From positions 186,001 through 250,000 of the forward strand of contig BLSF01000049.1 in assembly GCA_012862575.1 (NCBI GenBank): a DNA stretch of 64,000 nucleotides, written 5' to 3'. This document shows positions 1 to 10,734 of the stretch, piece by piece. Numbering within the stretch: position 1 is the first letter of the stretch; each line of letters opens with the position of its first letter. The position numbers were made by a program, and so were the translations under genes. The notes under the pieces were generated by a model, which made no database searches, was not told where the DNA came from, and saw nothing but the letters and a program-made list of their open reading frames with translations. This DNA is from Parietichytrium sp. I65-24A (Eukaryota; Sar; Bigyra; Thraustochytrida; Thraustochytriidae).

Positions 1-609
1 ATTGATTTACCGAATGGGTCGATGCATAACAGGGATAAAACGACCAATGTGAGCAGAAAGATGAGAGCTGCGGCAACTGTAAGAGACAAGGACATGTAAC
101 CGAAAGACTCTGAGAGAAGAACGCCTTCGTCTCTCAGTTGCAAGTCGAGTACTGCCATTGCAATCACTTGGAGGACACTACAAATCAAACAGGCTAGTTT
201 CGTTCCGGAGGGTCAGTCAGCCCCCAATCCTTCTCGAGATTCATATAGACAGGCAGGCGCCTGGAATGCGTCAATGTGCTTTGCCAATTTGGGCAAAATC
301 CGGAAACTTACTCAGCATGAACGCGAATAGAGGGCCGCGGTATCGGTAAAGCACGCCATACCAGCCAACAAAAGAGACCACAAACATAATCACCGTGAAG
401 GTCAGGGACGCAGCATAGGCAGGGACGACCGCAGATGTTTTCGGAGTGCCTGAGCTCGATGCGCTTTCTGCAGCCAGTTCACTTTGAACCGCTGTTCCCC
501 ATACGTATGAGCTGAGGATCAGGGACCCAAGTGCGAGAATCCCGACACAAGCTACAACCATGTAAAGCGAAGCAAATAAGCATCGGACGCTCATAAGAGG
601 GCGGCCCAT
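1..609 (-). CDS. Four-helix membrane protein, tetraspanin-like (3' end beyond window)
   Basis: Partial gene running off the left edge. Exon 1 is 609..312 and starts at the ATG complementary to 607-609. The donor GTAAGT begins at 311. An intron of 118 bases ending in CTAG at 194 gives exon 2 from 193 onward and keeps the frame across a split Thr codon. A possible donor GTAAAT lies at about 10. The joined product has four hydrophobic stretches: one near residues 10-33, a second after the Ser/Thr-rich loop (AYAASLTFTVIMFVVSFVGW), a third spanning the splice junction, and a fourth just before DPFG. This short-loop four-helix layout resembles tetraspanin or claudin-like proteins, but I see no CCG motif. 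Exact family unknown; the splice model rests on phase and continuity of hydrophobicity. Confidence 0.55.
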
Positions 610-2548
610 TTTGCGGCCCTCAAGCAGCCGCCAGCAGCTGTCCTCCTGTCTCCCAACCGCTTTCGAGCTGAGTGAGACTCACTGTCACGGCAAGAAATGT
701 TCTTGTCAGTTGCAAGATAGTGTGCCACAATTTCCGTTATGCTAGCTAGCTCTACAGGACTACTGAGGCTTTTGTTACGAAGCTTACTTAAAAAAATCTA
801 TGTGGCTTCGTTCAGTTCCAGCGAGTGCGAACGATACAGAGCTGCGGCTGTGGGCTTCTGATTGAGTAGCCAAGATCTCGTTAGAACTGGGAACCACCGG
901 CAGCTCCGCACCTTGTACTTTGCATACAATCCATATCTTGTCATCATGATGATAATCAAAAGAGGAGGCCGAATCCGAACCAGCAGAGCGCGAATGATAA
1001 GTGCTGATTGATGATGGTTGGGCTCGGAGGCACCATTTCTGGCCAGAGTGTGATTGAGTTGTTTTCAATTAATTGCACTCCAGGACGTCCCTGCTTCACT
1101 CACACCCACAATTATCCAACCCAATCCTGATCAGTCGGATTGAACGGTTCTGAGTCTGCTTTTCATAAAAGAAGTCTGGTTCGTCGGTTTAGGGGCTTTG
1201 GCTGAAGATTCATCTATCATGCAACAATCGATTCGTTCATTCCAATCGGTAGAAATCATTCTTCTGCTCATTGAATGAGCCGGCTGGGGAGAATCATTTC
1301 TCTTCTTTTGACCGAGCAGACATTCTGAACGAACAAAGTCTCAGCAGTCCTCGCTTTTGGAGTTCCAGCAATGCATTATCTGAAATAGGGCGGCTCTCTT
1401 TAGCTTCGCAAGAACTGAATAACAGGACAGTCTCTCCGGTTTTGCTTCAAATGCCCTCTATCAATCAAAATAAGACGTCGAAATTTGCAGTCCAATGAGA
1501 ATGAGCAACTTTCGAACCAAAAAGTGAGTAGCCAATAATTGTTTTATCTCTCACCCGAATAGCCAATAAATCAAATTTCTTGGAAGTGCCCAAAATCAAG
1601 TTCCAGTTCCTCCAGCTATGCCTACGGTTCACTAACAACCTAAGCTCCTTACTATCCTTTCGACCGTGTACTCTACAATGCTTAAAATACAATCCCAGTA
1701 AATCGAGGCAGTTTCAGAGATTAGAACAGACTAAGTTACAGATAGCAAGCACACATAAGTACTGGCTTTATACTTTTCGCCTATTTACTAGGCGGGTTCT
1801 ACAGAGGCTATTGTGTAAGAAAGTAAGACTTCTTAACATAGCGTGTTGTACAAAGCACAACTGACAACGAGTACCGGTACTGAGTACCAGGATAGAAGTG
1901 GTGGTTGTTTCTACTCAGCACACACCCAGGATAGTACCGGTTCTTATTGCGCTGTCACGGTCTGCCAGAGTCTCAACCAAAAAATTTAGAGGTCAAAAAA
2001 GAGAATACACAGTTCATTTTTGCCTGGCGTGCAATCACGACTTTCATTGCTCTGAAATTCTGAATTCTGCAAGTTGTGTATGCTCGTGGGATGACCAGAA
2101 TTTTGAACGTGTGTAAGCTCGTGCGGTCCTTTTGTGTGGCATAGCGGGCTGGCGAGTGTACGAGTAGCAGTATTTCCCGTGTCACCTGTAAAATCTCTAT
2201 TACCTCCATTGGACTACTGATTAGGCTTTACCGAGAGTTCTTCAATAATACGCAAAACTGTAGAAGTACCTCACAGTACATCCATACTCTGACGACTTAG
2301 CCGCTCAGGACGTGTGCTCAGTGTTCGAAATGATGGACGTTTTGTGAGTGTAGTACCGAGAGATACGGATCGTTAGCAGCCGACTCTCGGATCCGCCAGC
2401 TGGTAGAATAGGCAACTCGGCTGGCCGACGGTAGGCCTTCCTGTGTTCGTCCAGCGTCTCCAGAGTGTGTGTAGCTGTCACGACCTCAGAAATGGTATTC
2501 TTAGTGCCCAATCGCCTAAGATTTGGCTAACACCGGTACACCTCCTTA

Positions 2549-2720
2549 CCTTCCCTCTCTCTCGCCTCTCTCGCTCTCTCCCTCCCTCCATCCCTCCCTC
2601 CCTCTCTCTTCCCTCTCTCTTCCCTCTCACCGAACTGTGTTCCCTCTCACGTCCAGTCGCACTCACCTCGTGACATTTCACATCCTCTCCCTCTCAGTGA
2701 CCCTCTCTCTCTCTCTCTCC
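2549..2720. repeat. Polypyrimidine CT-rich low-complexity tract
   Basis: Almost uninterrupted C and T on the plus strand, made of CTCT and CCCT runs. It lies about 400-580 bases before the PP2C start. Most other microsatellites upstream of genes here are GA-rich on the coding strand, so this one has the opposite orientation. Confidence 0.9.
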
Positions 2721-2756
2721 CTTCGCCTCTCTTTCAATCTGTTCTGTTCTGACTGT

Positions 2757-2799
2757 GAATTCTGAATTCTGCATTCTGCATTCTGCATTCTGCATTCTT
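2757..2799. repeat. Tandem 7-bp repeat (CTGCATT) fused to GAATTCT units
   Basis: Two GAATTCT units are followed by about four copies of CTGCATT. This is the first of several GAATTCT-based clusters in the window. Confidence 0.9.
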
Positions 2800-3134
2800 T
2801 TCTCACGAGTTGCTTATAAGAGTCAGCCAAGCGCAAGTAGGAATCTCTTTCTCGCCCACCGAGCTCACAGAGCCCACCCACCCTCGTGGAGATCGAAGCG
2901 CTGAAGGGCAAGTGCGGTCGCAGGGCGTGGAGGTTTCGGATTCAGAGTCGGGCTCGAGGGCAGTGAAGCACATTTCAAAGAGACACGTGGCGCTTGCAGC
3001 GGGTGTCGCGGATTGTCAAAACTAGACGGGCGGAAACACGCTGAGGACGGGTGGACTTGCTGTATTGGAGCGAAGACAGGTTTCTTACTTTGGCGCTCAC
3101 TCTGGTCCCGACTCAAAAGCTTTGAACGAGAAAC

Positions 3135-5120
3135 ATGCTCTCAGCGTTGCGCAGAAGCGTGGAACGGTCCAAAGCGGGGGCGCCAGGTCAAAAGGTCGGC
3201 AAGGAGAAGCCATGGAAAGCAGAATACCATAAGCTGCTGGTGTGCGACAATGGCAAGGACAACACCCCGGAAACCACATCGCAAGGCGACCTGGTCTACT
3301 TTATCAGCCAGTCCCGCTCTCCGGGCCATAAAGATATCGGGCAGGATTCCATGGCAACTGCTCGGCATGGGGATTGGGAATGCAACGTGCTGTGCGATGG
3401 GCATGATCGCGACGGTCATCTTGTCGCACGTGCGGTGTGTATGACATTGCCGCACATTGTGCTTCGCCGCATTCACTCGCGAACATACCCACAAAAGAAA
3501 CCTGAAGCTGCGATTCTTCGCCAGGCATTTGAAGAATGTGCCAACCTGATCGCTTGGACTTCCGAAGGCGGTAAGTTTCGAAAAGAATGGTTTGAACGAA
3601 GTGACAGAAGTGCAAAAGGGACGTGGTTTAACAAGAGACTTGCTTGTTTGTTTGTGCAGTTAAAACTGGTATGTTTGTGAAGGTGTTTGGCGGCCCTTGG
3701 AAAGACAAAGTCGGCTACGTTGGAGACTCCAAAGACTCGTAAGTTCAGCTCTCCTTGGTTTTGGGTGCTAAACTCCTTTCACAGGTGGATTGGATGCTCA
3801 CGGACCTTTAACCTCCTTTGATCTTGATGTGCTTGCAGCTCCACGTCCGTTGTCATCATTGTTGATGCAAATGGCTACCACCGCCCAACCATCGAAAACA
3901 AGTACTTGAAGAGGGCAAAATACACAGGCGGGTCAACATGTATCTGTGTGGTTCGAAATATGAAAACTGGGGACTGCAGGCTAGCATTCACCGGCGATTC
4001 GAGAGCATTGATCGTTCGCGGCAAGCACTTCGATGATCCCATCTTGAAACCGATATTTGGTCTTCAAACGTATGATAAGAATGGCAAGCCATCTGTTCCA
4101 CCAATGGGTATCACCTCTCCTGCTCACAACGTGTTTAGCAAAGATGAACTTGTCCGGTTGAACACAAATCACGCAGGAGCGTTTGAGATTGACGGAGCTT
4201 TTTTGGTCAATCCCGTGACAAAGTTTGCCATTCAACCCACCCGAGGTTTCGGCGACTTTGACATGTTTGGAACGGGCTACACAAACGAGCCCGAGGTGTC
4301 ATCGTCTTTCAAGCTGGAGAAAGGAACCTTCATCATGTGCGCGTCCGACGGAGTTTTCGATGAACACGTGTGGAAAGACGACGAGCTCGTCACTTTCTTT
4401 GATCAGCAGCTGAAGACCTCTGGAAAGGTTTCTGTAATCGGCGAAGTTCTCTACAAGGAAACTCTTGAGCGAAGTCTTGCGGGAGGCTATGTTGACGACA
4501 TTTCCTTCTTTATGATGGTGGCCCCAGAGCCACAGGAAGAAAGCGAGACGTCTTCTTCTGCAGAGTCAGTGTCCGACTCTGCCGATGCGACGGAGGAAGC
4601 AAGCGTTGGGTCAAGGCATTCTTCTCGCCTGAGCGGAACTGAGGCTAAGGCCTCAGATGTAAAATCTCGTAAGAGCTTGCCAGCTGGAAACCGCAAGAGC
4701 TTGCTTGGCGGTCTGCTGAAGAAAAAGCCAAAGACACCAAAAGGCAAACCAAAGCGTGCCTCTGAGCCAGCCCCTAACGAAGAAGTCATTACTACCAAGC
4801 CTGACATTGAAAAGCCAAACCCAGAGGACCGACGCAAAACTATCGATCGCAAGGAGCGAGGATCATTCACGGAGCTTTCGGATCTATTGAAAGAAGAAAT
4901 GAGTGCGCGAGGAAATGGAACCAAAGACGAGAAGGATGACGCAAACGAAGAGCTCGCAAGTTTGGTCCTGAAGAGGTATGCCTCTCGTTATGGTCATTCT
5001 CTAGAGGAGATTGATATGGGACGCGAAGTGCGCACCGAGGCTGCACGCTTCGGAGCACGTCTTTCTGCGCGCCTCTCCCGTCGCCCCAAGTCAGACTCGG
5101 AAGACGAGGAGGACAAGTAA
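3135..5120 (+). CDS. PP2C-family protein phosphatase
   Basis: Metal-dependent Ser/Thr phosphatase of the PPM/PP2C family, 598 residues. Exons 3135..3570, 3660..3738 and 3839..5120; both introns have GTAAGT donors and CAG acceptors and the joined frame is unbroken. PP2C motifs appear in order: the first metal-site region HKDIGQDSM, a divergent CDGHDRDGH in place of DGHGG, TGDSRALI, GFGDFDMF, the metal-binding ASDGVFD and finally VDDISFF. The catalytic domain covers roughly residues 30-390. A Ser/Glu-rich then Lys-rich tail of about 200 residues follows, probably disordered and possibly regulatory or nuclear-targeting. Substrate unknown. The start is the first ATG of the frame that leads into the domain; the N-terminal 30 residues are basic. 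Function class is secure, specificity is not. Confidence 0.85.
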
Positions 5121-6349
5121 ATTCGTCTTGTCTTAGCTGTTGGTACGTATCATAATAACTTTTCTTTTCCTAAATAGAATGAAACATTTTCAATGTGTGT
5201 GTTTATGACAGTTCCTGATATTTCCTGATGGCGGAATCGATCGGCTGCGAGACTATTCTATTCGCTGAGTTCCGCAACTTGGCCATGTGTAGAACTTGGG
5301 TTCCCGTAACCCCAGGCATCATGAAAAATATTCAGAACATGTATAATAACACTCACGGCTAAGCTTTTGGCCCTTGCCGAATTTGCGCGCACAAGGTTTA
5401 ATTTCACCTTCAGGCGCAGGGCTGCTGTGGCGCTGAACTTTACCTCTTTTGCTCTATTGAGAGAATGCCTCAGAGTTCAGAAGAACTTAGTAAAATTTAG
5501 AAAGAGCTTGTTTTCAGATATGATTTCGTTCTCGACGAGATACAACGAGAGACGTCAGAGCCAAACGCCAGAGCGTCGCCAATACGACGAAGCGGCTTCA
5601 CTTTCAAGGAGTGAAGACAAAGCAAGGCATTCGGGCTTTCAAGAAGTTTCAGGAACAGTACCGAGACCATCAGCTCCATCAGCTGCCCGTCTTAACTGTA
5701 AATCAAGGGGTGCACTGTGCTGGGCAGGGGCTAAGGCTTGCGCATTCCTTTTCTGGTACGCATTGGGACACTACTACTGTTACTAATAACACAATTCCTA
5801 TCGATGCTCGATTGAACGAGTAAGAGTTTTTATACTAGGTTCAGCAGGAAATGGCTATGACTGAGAATAGCATAATTCTAATAATGAAGTTCATCTTTAG
5901 GTAGAGAAGTCTTACTCCGGGGTGAGAGTATACGACGCTGACTGGTATTATTCCGGTCCCAGCCAACGCTAGCTTGCAATGCCATGGATGCTTAATCTAT
6001 CTTGACCTATCTGAAGTATCTGAAGCATTGAGTGCTTTACCGGTACTGCTAGCTAGCACAAGGATTGTGATAGTTCAGTGTTCAGGACTCGAAATGAGAA
6101 TTCAGAACGTACTTTGAGGGGTTGGTTGTTGGTCAGTGCTACCACGAGGCACATATTACTGGCAGGTCAGGTCAGGTCGTCCGAGTCAGGCAATCCCCAT
6201 TCCACCCTTCGTGGCAACCATACGCGAGGCCATTTTCCACGGGCCGAGTGCGCGCTCGACACCATTTTCAGCTGCTAGGACTACGAGCTCGCGAAACGTA
6301 CTCAGGATCCACGGGTATTGTCGATTCGACGCTTTGGAGATAGCTCACG
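5121..6349. other. Intergenic, no supported gene
   Basis: About 1.2 kb between the phosphatase and the C1-domain gene. Open frames here are short and have no recognisable domain. A palindromic TACCGGTAC lies near 6038 next to a GCTAGCTAGC run. Confidence 0.5.
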
Positions 6350-7246
6350 ATGCAGGGCCAGTATTGGGACGACAGCGTGGTTCCCCACTCGTTCAAAGTG
6401 GCCACCTTCAAAAGGCCCACCAAGTGCGGCGTCTGCCATAAGCTCTTGACCGGGATCTTGAAGCAAGGTTGCAAATGTTCTGTTTGTGGATTTGCAGCGC
6501 ACGAGAAGTGCAAGGCCTTGGCGCACGGAGACTCGCCTTGCAGCTTAGGTGAACGGGAGCATCAGACGGGGAAATGGACATTCAAACAAGAAGCTTCATT
6601 CTTTCCTGAGGAGGAGCCAGCGCCAATGCTTTTGGACCCCTCGCATGATGAAGAGTGCTCCAGCACACATTCTCTACTGGCCCACGACTTGCGATCAAAG
6701 ACATTCACCTCACCTCGAGACTGTGACCACTGTGGAAAATTGCTTCTGGGTGTTTACAAGCAAGGGCTGGAGTGCAGCTGCTGTGGAGTTGTCGCCCATA
6801 AAAAGTGTGCCCAAGCGGTGCATAGCTCCTTTGAGTGCTGTGCGTCTGAATCAAGGCGGACCAAGCAGTCTCTGAGAGTGCCAATTCTCGAACAACAGGA
6901 CTATTTCGAGGACAACGAGGAAGCCCTATTCACTACGGGCCTATATGACGGAACGAAGCAGGATAGGTTTGGGGAAGACAAAGACAATGTCGAAACGCAG
7001 CCAAAGTTCGAGAAACTGGGCAAATTCGTAGAGAACTTGAAGCGCAACGTGCAAGACATGGATCGCGCCATCGATGCAGGACTTGACAAATGCTCCGCTG
7101 CAACACACAAGGCAATAGAATCTATGGAGCAGGATATTGCCCGCGAGTTTCGCAAAGGTTCGGGCTCGATGGCCAAAGCGTTGCATAAATTGGCAGATAA
7201 ACTTGAGCAAAAATCCTTGGAAGGCTCCAAAGGCCTAGAGGTTTAG
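6350..7246 (+). CDS. Protein with two C1 (diacylglycerol/phorbol-ester-type) zinc fingers
   Basis: Intronless, 298 residues. Two C1 domains with the H-x12-C-x2-C...C-x2-C-x4-H-x2-C pattern: residues about 13-64 (CGVCHKLL, CSVCGFAAHEKC) and about 112-162 (CDHCGKLL, CSCCGVVAHKKC). C1 domains bind diacylglycerol or act as protein-interaction zinc fingers in kinase C, Raf and DGK families. No kinase or other catalytic domain follows. The C-terminal third (from about 215) is charged and helical, with heptad-like spacing, so an adaptor or membrane-recruited scaffold is likely (inference). Whether it binds diacylglycerol cannot be told by eye. The start ATG lies 36 bases before the first conserved His. 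Confidence 0.8.
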   Translation: MQGQYWDDSVVPHSFKVATFKRPTKCGVCHKLLTGILKQGCKCSVCGFAAHEKCKALAHGDSPCSLGEREHQTGKWTFKQEASFFPEEEPAPMLLDPSHDEECSSTHSLLAHDLRSKTFTSPRDCDHCGKLLLGVYKQGLECSCCGVVAHKKCAQAVHSSFECCASESRRTKQSLRVPILEQQDYFEDNEEALFTTGLYDGTKQDRFGEDKDNVETQPKFEKLGKFVENLKRNVQDMDRAIDAGLDKCSAATHKAIESMEQDIAREFRKGSGSMAKALHKLADKLEQKSLEGSKGLEV

Positions 7247-7426
7247 TTCCAAGATATCATCTCCAACCGCCGCTTTGTAAACACATGTGTCACATATTAC
7301 TCTGAGCAATAGACGGTCAGTGAAAACGATCAACACACAAAAATCGATTCTTCATTGTTTTTTAAAATACCCGCGTGCGGTACACTTTTTCAATATACAG
7401 ATTTTCAGAGTTCTGAATTAGGCGAC

Positions 7427-9253
7427 TTATGGGAAGGAATAGAGTCGACGACCGAGGTCGATGGTCATTGACCCCCCAGGAAGAGGCTTCTTATCCTTGG
7501 TGGTGGTGAAAACGAAACGATGCCCCATAAAAGTGTTGATCTCAAAATTCGTGCCCTTGGCGAGTCGGCCTTGGTGTACATATGCACCAGAGTCTGGTGC
7601 AACCCAATACACATCCAAAGTTTGGTCCCCTTTGTTCAGGAAGGTAGCACGAAACTGACCATTCTCCGAATCCTCCTCATCTGCGTCGTCCGCGCCTGGT
7701 CTCGATGGAGAAAGATGCTTCCACCGGGTTCCTTCGCCATAGCTATGAGAAGAGTAAACTGGGTTTTCTGGTTCCACTGAAGGCGTAGACTTGTATCGGG
7801 CCCACTCAGAGTTATTGTCCTTGTTGCGGCGCGCAGTCGCAGCCAAATCGTCCCAGCTTTGGTCCTTCAAAGGCTTGAGAGGTTGGAAATGGCAGAACGC
7901 GCCGAGGTGATCGCCGCCTTGGTTGCGGTATGGACGGCCGTGAGCCAATTTCGCGGACTCATACATAGTCATGCTGCCACCAGGATGCTCATATCGAACA
8001 TGACGCCCTTTCCAGTCAATCACCTCCAATGGCCATGGATGCTCATTTGCTTTAGTCTCGTTGAGCTTTTTGATGCTCAGCGTCACCGACAGTACATGTG
8101 TGTCGATCCGATCAACGTGGTTTTTTAAGAAGCTGCCATCCGGGTAGATCCTTTCACCGTAAAAGCTGGTGAGTTTGACTGGCACACCAGCCCACTCCTC
8201 CACAAGCGGTTTGAGATATTTATTTGCCATCTCTTCCTTGATGTGGCGCTCTTTGTCCAGATCAATGAACTTTGTGGGTATCTCGGTGAAAGACATTTGA
8301 GTTGACTCAGAGTCCCAAGACTCTGTTCTTGCGTCATGCCTCTCGTAAAAGTCCAGCAACCACTTGAGCATTTCCTCGGGAATTGGCAGAGCTTTGAAAC
8401 CAAGCGTATGCGAGAATGCAGGAAATGCAGGTGCAAGGTACAGATTTCTCATGGTATTATCGATGGAGGTCGAGTCCCGGCGCTTGAGCCACTCACCTTG
8501 CTCCTTGTAGGTCCTCAAAAACGGACTGATTTGTGGCTCGCCCTCATTCCGAATGCGCGCCATGATCCATGCCTTCAGGTCACTGAGACCATCCCACAAT
8601 TCAGTGTTCGTGCAATGATCTTTGTATTCTTTGCATCCCATCAGCTCGATGGCTTCATTTTCCGGTGTTGAGCCACGGGAGCAAAAGTCAATGAACCCGT
8701 CGCAAGAGCGAGGCACGAACACAATCTGGACCTTGGAGGACTGCTGGTCCACGCCAAACCGCTCGGCCAGGTCAAGCTCGGGGATGAACTCGTACCAGGA
8801 TCTCCTCGGAGCAGAGTACATGTCATAACGCGCAATAAGGAGCCGCTCTCGAGCGGGGAGTTCTTTCTCAGCGAGAAGGTCCCATTTGAGGTTCTTGAGT
8901 TCCTTCACGCTCTCAGGGTCGCTGCTGTTAAAGAAGGCGACAACGCTGGGAGGGCGCAAGGCATCCGGAGTGTCCTGGAGAAGATCGTCGAGCAGACCGC
9001 CGTGAACAAGATCAATCACACGATGCCCAATTCGAACTTTTGGCAACCCCGGCTGCGAATAGTCGTAAACCGCCGGGATAGTATCATGAAAGTTTGGCGT
9101 TGTGGAGAAGATTGAGTCTTTCGACGTTTTGACGACTGTGTTGCCAAGGAGACTATCGAACTTGCTCTGAACAAAAGAGATTGAGTCCGTGAGAAGAGAC
9201 GCCTCCGAGGATGTGGCCGTCCAGAGAAGGACCGTAGCTCCGAAGATTTTCAT
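7427..9253 (-). CDS. Secretory prolyl-4-hydroxylase-like oxygenase with N-terminal thioredoxin-like and C-terminal VHL-beta-like domains (intronless copy)
   Basis: 608 residues, one exon; start at the ATG complementary to 9251-9253 because it opens a signal peptide (MKIFGATVLLWTATSSEA). Residues about 90-250: thioredoxin-like fold (PPSVVAFFNSSD, VQIVFVPRSCDGF) with no CxxC at the usual site but paired cysteines later. Residues about 290-460: Fe(II)/2-oxoglutarate dioxygenase of the P4H type, with FYGERIYPDGSF, the HVD metal pair near residue 379, and the distal His in LAHGRPYR near residue 439. Residues about 530-605: a segment like the pVHL beta domain (LDVYWVAPDSG, INTFMGHRFVF). Inferred role: hydroxylation of proline or a similar residue in the secretory pathway, with a linked reader. 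The divergent neighbour at 10735 is its paralogue and confirms the domain order. Oxygenase call strong; VHL call by eye. Confidence 0.8.
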   Translation of the reverse strand: MKIFGATVLLWTATSSEASLLTDSISFVQSKFDSLLGNTVVKTSKDSIFSTTPNFHDTIPAVYDYSQPGLPKVRIGHRVIDLVHGGLLDDLLQDTPDALRPPSVVAFFNSSDPESVKELKNLKWDLLAEKELPARERLLIARYDMYSAPRRSWYEFIPELDLAERFGVDQQSSKVQIVFVPRSCDGFIDFCSRGSTPENEAIELMGCKEYKDHCTNTELWDGLSDLKAWIMARIRNEGEPQISPFLRTYKEQGEWLKRRDSTSIDNTMRNLYLAPAFPAFSHTLGFKALPIPEEMLKWLLDFYERHDARTESWDSESTQMSFTEIPTKFIDLDKERHIKEEMANKYLKPLVEEWAGVPVKLTSFYGERIYPDGSFLKNHVDRIDTHVLSVTLSIKKLNETKANEHPWPLEVIDWKGRHVRYEHPGGSMTMYESAKLAHGRPYRNQGGDHLGAFCHFQPLKPLKDQSWDDLAATARRNKDNNSEWARYKSTPSVEPENPVYSSHSYGEGTRWKHLSPSRPGADDADEEDSENGQFRATFLNKGDQTLDVYWVAPDSGAYVHQGRLAKGTNFEINTFMGHRFVFTTTKDKKPLPGGSMTIDLGRRLYSFP

Positions 9254-10734
9254 TCTTTCGACGTGAATGCAGAGCAAGCTGAGCTACTCGCGAAGGATTT
9301 TGGTTCCAATCAAAACCCCGAAGGCTTTGACTTTGCAGTGTTTGGTTTCGGGTTTGCTTGGAGTCATGAGACAACATCCTTGCCGGTCGCACACTTGGAA
9401 ATAGGTCTTGGTCGAGAAAGCGTACGGTGGCCTTATTAATCGGTACGCTTTCGCGTTCATCAAAAACTTTTGGGCTACGAAATGTCTGTTGACTGCGAAT
9501 GCACGAACTGAGGGACCCCCTCAAATACATCAGTTTTGAGTAGACACTACTAAATACTTTCTTAGGTACTGTTCCTCCTATGTTTCTGCATATATGAGTT
9601 TGTAGCAATGCATGTTTCTCTGCGCAAAACGTCAGGTCAGAAGCTTCTTCATCGAATAAACAAAACTTGCTGAGAGAAACGAGAAACTGACCAACCGCCT
9701 CTTCCGGTTCTTCCGGTTTTCCAACTGATTGAAGCACAACTCTCAACCTCACTGTTTGCTCCTCCTGGCGAGAACTCACCGTGTTCGATAGAGACTCTGG
9801 TTCTCCGATGTTCTTCAGCTCCTTCCTTTTCCTTATGTTGTCGTTGGTGACAGTGTTACACAGTCGCTATTAGATGCTGACAGTATCTGACTTGGTTTCG
9901 AAGGAGTTTCTTCAGATTCAGATTTTCTTCAGACCTGAAGGGGGGACATTTGCCACGTTGCTTTTGACCAGCGAGGAACGATGCTTTGGTGCACAATCGA
10001 TTCCAGCTTTAGCGCTGCAGCTGACTAAAATCTCAGCGTGTATAACACAAGTGCCGGTAACAGTAACAGCGTCACTGCGTGCTACTATTGTACGAGGAAA
10101 CTTTCCACGAAACACCTCCCAACTATGCAGGGGTTAATATTATTAGTACCGCTACTCACTAACGAAACGCACGAAAAACTCCCACAAGTACCATCGGCAA
10201 TAAGATGCTTACGGCAAACTCATCAGCCCGGACAGCCCGGACGCTGGAACCAAGCTCATCCAAGCACTCGATGCATTTGTTTTCATTAGCCCTGGTAGAT
10301 ATGGCTCCACGCTTTCGAGGCCAAAATGAACCAAAGTCTCAAGCGGCACAAGATACAGCAGGTGCACGAGCGCGTCGCGAGCAAGTCTCTGTGCGAACTG
10401 GAGCACCAGCGAAGTGAAAATTTGCTTAAAATTTTTTATTTAAACACAAGCACATGCAAGCTATCATCGAGCCTACCGGTACTCAGTAACAACTACAGTG
10501 TCTTATTCGCAGTGCTGGGAAAGTGGGAAAAGTGAAGGAGGGAAGAACAGCTCTGTGTTCCCCGTGGCAGGCACGGGAAAGACAAGCAAGATCAAGCAAG
10601 AAAGCGAGACAAGAAAGAGAGAAGAGCGAAACACTTTGAAACCCTCCACAGAGACGGGATCGCCGTTACGCTCGACTTGATCACGTCGGAAGTCATATCG
10701 CTTTGACAACTCGTCATTTGGTTTTGCTGGCGCA
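9254..10734. promoter_or_regulatory. Shared divergent upstream region of the two oxygenase-VHL paralogues
   Basis: About 1.5 kb between two head-to-head start codons. No gene seen. It should hold both promoters, possibly shared. It contains CTACCGGTAC near 10471 and purine-rich sequence at 10505-10660 just before the plus-strand gene. I cannot identify a specific factor site. Confidence 0.4.

Larger units (their letters stand above)
610..3134. other. Intergenic, 2.5 kb, no supported gene
   Basis: No reading frame here looks like a gene. The stretch holds short GTAC palindromes (for example GTACCGGTAC at 1871-1880), GAATTCTGAATTCTGC-type runs near 2054 and 2757, and a long polypyrimidine block at 2549-2720. 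The last 400 bases presumably contain the promoter and leader of the PP2C gene starting at 3135. Confidence 0.6.

Noticed and set aside
9254-9779. Upstream frame on the minus strand before the intronless oxygenase
   Set aside because: The oxygenase signal peptide begins at 9253; the upstream frame is different and has no recognisable domain.
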